Source: Polaromonas sp. YR568 (GTDB lineage Bacteria; Pseudomonadota; Gammaproteobacteria; Burkholderiales; Burkholderiaceae). From it: a stretch of DNA of 8,601 nt. The stretch is from positions 1-8,601 of the forward strand of contig CAMBWM010000094.1 of NCBI GenBank assembly GCA_945871335.1, given 5' to 3'. Positions within the stretch are counted from its first letter, which is position 1. The number at the start of each line of letters is the position of its first letter. The notes beneath the pieces were generated by a model, which saw only the letters and a list, made by a program, of their open reading frames with translations, was not told the origin of the DNA and made no database searches. Below, piece after piece: positions 7,208 through 8,601 of the stretch. Made by a program: the position numbers and the translations under genes.

Positions 7208-7384
7208 ATGCTGATTGTTCGGAGCCTGATTTACTTTTTATTGCTAACTGCCGGTGTGTGCTTCGCTCTTTATGCCGCCACTGGAAACACGCGTTACAAG
7301 CGCTGGGGCCTGATCACCCTGAAATGGACGGTGCTGGCGGGCTTGGGCTTTTTCGGTGTCTTGATTTTCGATCGCGTCCTCTAA
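7208..7384 (+). CDS. Small two-helix membrane protein, unknown function
   Basis: This 58-aa ORF starts MLIVRSLIYF and ends LIFDRVL. It shows two hydrophobic segments (about 5-24 and 36-54) separated by a polar, basic turn (GNTRYKRWG), as expected for a small helical hairpin in the inner membrane, with Arg/Lys-rich residues between the helices suggesting a cytoplasmic loop. It starts 5 nt after the lpxC stop with only a weak Shine-Dalgarno (TAAG), so translation probably depends on reinitiation after lpxC. Hydrophobic codons follow the pattern of a real membrane protein, and the competing frame here (7132-7422) gives an Arg-rich product with no family features. I do not recognise the family. 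The link with lipid A synthesis rests on position only. Confidence 0.75.
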   Translation: MLIVRSLIYFLLLTAGVCFALYAATGNTRYKRWGLITLKWTVLAGLGFFGVLIFDRVL

Positions 7385-7418
7385 AGGCAACCTGCGCTCT
7401 GGCTGCGCCGCTCAAAGG

Positions 7419-7979
7419 CTAACGGCTGCGTCCGTCCCGGTAACTTTGTGGGAGCTCGGCGCCTAATCCGCCGGCCTGGGCTAAGCGCGCCATGGCCGGA
7501 GCGACATGGGCATGCGTGATGGCCAGGCCCAGCGCATCAGCCGCATCTTTGCCTGGAAGCGCGGGCAACTTGAGCAGTCGCATCACCATTTCCTGAACCT
7601 CGGCTTTGCCGGCTTTGCCGTAGCCAGCGACGGCTTTTTTCATTTGCAAAGCGGTGTATTCGCTCACAGCCAGATCGCAAGAGACCAGAGCGGTGACGCA
7701 GGCGCCACGCGCCTGGCCCAGCAGCAAGGTCGCTTGCGGGTTGACGTTGACAAAAACAATCTCCACCGAGGCGGCGTCAGGCTGGTAGCGCCCCACGACT
7801 TCATGAATGCCTTCATATAGCACCTTGAGTCTGGCCGGCAGACCGGCTTGCACCATGTGCGCGGTTTTGATGGTACCGCTGGCCACATAGCGCAGCGCCT
7901 GGCCCTCGACGTCAATCACGCCAAAGCCTGCAACCTGCAGGCCTGGGTCAATGCCCAGAATGCGCATGCTGCGGCTCAT
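7419..7979 (-). CDS. ruvC: Crossover junction endodeoxyribonuclease RuvC
   Basis: RuvC is the dimeric resolvase that makes paired nicks in Holliday junctions in recombinational repair, acting with the RuvAB branch-migration motor. The 186-aa product starts with [16 protein letters not shown]. The four acidic catalytic positions of the RNase H-like fold are Asp11, Glu73 ([11 protein letters not shown]), Asp145 and Asp148 ([16 protein letters not shown]). LLGQARGA (86-93) is the conserved helix. The start at 7979 forms an ATGA overlap with the mtgA stop, which favours it. The ATG at 7967 (Met5) would also give a family-typical N-terminus (MRILGIDPG). No strong Shine-Dalgarno is seen. The C-terminal tail after about residue 168 is variable. 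ruvA and ruvB are not in view; in E. coli ruvC lies just upstream of ruvAB. The gene converges on the lpxC unit. Confidence 0.97.
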   Translation of the reverse strand: MSRSMRILGIDPGLQVAGFGVIDVEGQALRYVASGTIKTAHMVQAGLPARLKVLYEGIHEVVGRYQPDAASVEIVFVNVNPQATLLLGQARGACVTALVSCDLAVSEYTALQMKKAVAGYGKAGKAEVQEMVMRLLKLPALPGKDAADALGLAITHAHVAPAMARLAQAGGLGAELPQSYRDGRSR

Positions 7980-8601
7980 GGCAAGTCCACACTGCCCATG
8001 CGTGCCACGATCACATGAGCGCGCGTGGCCAGGTAGTCTGAATTCGGACGCGTTTCAAAATAGCGCGGGCGTGGCAACATCACGGCCAGTCGGGCAGCTT
8101 CATAAGGGCTCAGGCGTGCTGCGGGCTTGCGAAAGTAATACTGAGCGGCGGCCTCGGCACCAAACACGCCTTCACCCCATTCAACGCTGTTCAGGTAGAT
8201 CTCCAAAATACGCTGCTTGTCGAGCAGCGTTTCGAGCATCAAGGTCAGGAGCAGTTCTTCCCCTTTGCGCAGCAAAGTTCGCTCACCCGATAAAAAAAGA
8301 TTTTTGGCCAGTTGCTGCGTGATGGTGGAGCCGCCTACGATTTTGACTGGCTTGGCGGCAAGGGCCTGGGCCACGGGCGGCGGTGGTTTCTTGCCCTGGC
8401 GGGCAGCCTGGGCAGCTTGTTGCTCAGCAATCTTTTGAGCGCGTCGCTGGGCCACAGCATTTTTTTCCCAAGCTTTTTCAAGTGCTTCCAGGTCCAGGCC
8501 GTCGTGCTCGGTGAAGCTGGCGTCTTCAGAGGCGATGACAGCACGCTGCAAGTTGACAGAAATTTTGGCGTACGGCATCCATTGCTGGCGCCAGGGCAGC
8601 A
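7976..8601 (-). CDS. mtgA: Monofunctional peptidoglycan glycosyltransferase MtgA (N-terminal part outside window)
   Basis: MtgA is a single-pass inner-membrane GT51 enzyme that polymerises lipid II into glycan strands on the periplasmic side. The 207 codons seen are the C-terminal part; the frame is open to the window edge, so the membrane helix and start are missing. The GT51 motifs occur in order: [12 protein letters not shown] with the catalytic Glu (visible residue 25); [15 protein letters not shown] (89-103); [10 protein letters not shown]; and [20 protein letters not shown]. No transpeptidase domain follows and the stop is where monofunctional enzymes end. Between the first two motifs is an insertion rich in Ala, Gln, Lys and Pro (about 48-87, bases 8339-8458), longer than in E. 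coli MtgA by roughly 30 residues. The stop TGA overlaps the ruvC ATG, so the two genes are probably cotranscribed from a promoter beyond the window. Confidence 0.95.
   Translation of the reverse strand, partial: LPWRQQWMPYAKISVNLQRAVIASEDASFTEHDGLDLEALEKAWEKNAVAQRRAQKIAEQQAAQAARQGKKPPPPVAQALAAKPVKIVGGSTITQQLAKNLFLSGERTLLRKGEELLLTLMLETLLDKQRILEIYLNSVEWGEGVFGAEAAAQYYFRKPAARLSPYEAARLAVMLPRPRYFETRPNSDYLATRAHVIVARMGSVDLP

Noticed and set aside
7132..7422. 96-codon plus-strand frame overlapping the end of lpxC
   Set aside because: It begins inside lpxC in another frame and is Arg/Cys/His-rich without motifs. The 7208-7384 frame with two membrane helices explains the region better.

Overview
The window is a stretch of the division and cell wall (dcw) cluster of a Gram-negative bacterium, followed by two convergent genes. 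Gene order on the plus strand is murG (3' end only), murC, ddl, ftsQ, ftsA, ftsZ, lpxC and a 58-codon membrane protein gene. On the minus strand lie ruvC and the 3' part of mtgA. LpxC (lipid A synthesis) makes the organism outer-membrane bearing. The order ddl-ftsQ-ftsA-ftsZ-lpxC, the proteobacterial FtsZ tail LDIPAFLRKQAD, the high GC content and the protein style suggest a betaproteobacterium, probably Burkholderiales and perhaps Comamonadaceae (Rhodoferax/Polaromonas-like). The family and genus are my impression, not something the sequence proves.

Region 1-3577 is one tightly packed unit: murG/murC overlap by 4 nt, murC/ddl by 11 nt and ddl/ftsQ by 4 nt (ATGA). This indicates translational coupling of lipid II synthesis (MurG), UDP-MurNAc-L-Ala ligation (MurC), D-Ala-D-Ala supply (Ddl) and the divisome scaffold FtsQ. 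ftsA follows after 13 nt. A 140-nt spacer then separates ftsA from ftsZ. It is AT-rich for this window, has a possible -10 element and a 24-codon open frame, and ends in a strong AGGAGG ribosome binding site.

The 73-nt ftsZ-lpxC spacer is the most structured non-coding DNA here. One stem-loop lies directly behind the ftsZ stop. A second, 14-bp stem encloses the lpxC start codon. lpxC is followed after 5 nt by an unrecognised 58-aa two-helix membrane protein.

The minus-strand pair mtgA-ruvC (ATGA overlap) converges on the cluster with a 34-nt gap and no clear intrinsic terminator. MtgA makes glycan strands from the lipid II that the MurG/MurC/Ddl pathway supplies. RuvC resolves Holliday junctions and sits here without ruvA or ruvB in view.

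Most of the window is ordinary core-genome sequence. I see no mobile element, CRISPR array, RNA gene, toxin-antitoxin pair or defence system, and no complete undescribed system. The best leads are the lpxC start-codon hairpin, the small membrane protein, an Ala/Gln/Lys/Pro-rich insertion in MtgA and the ftsA-ftsZ leader.
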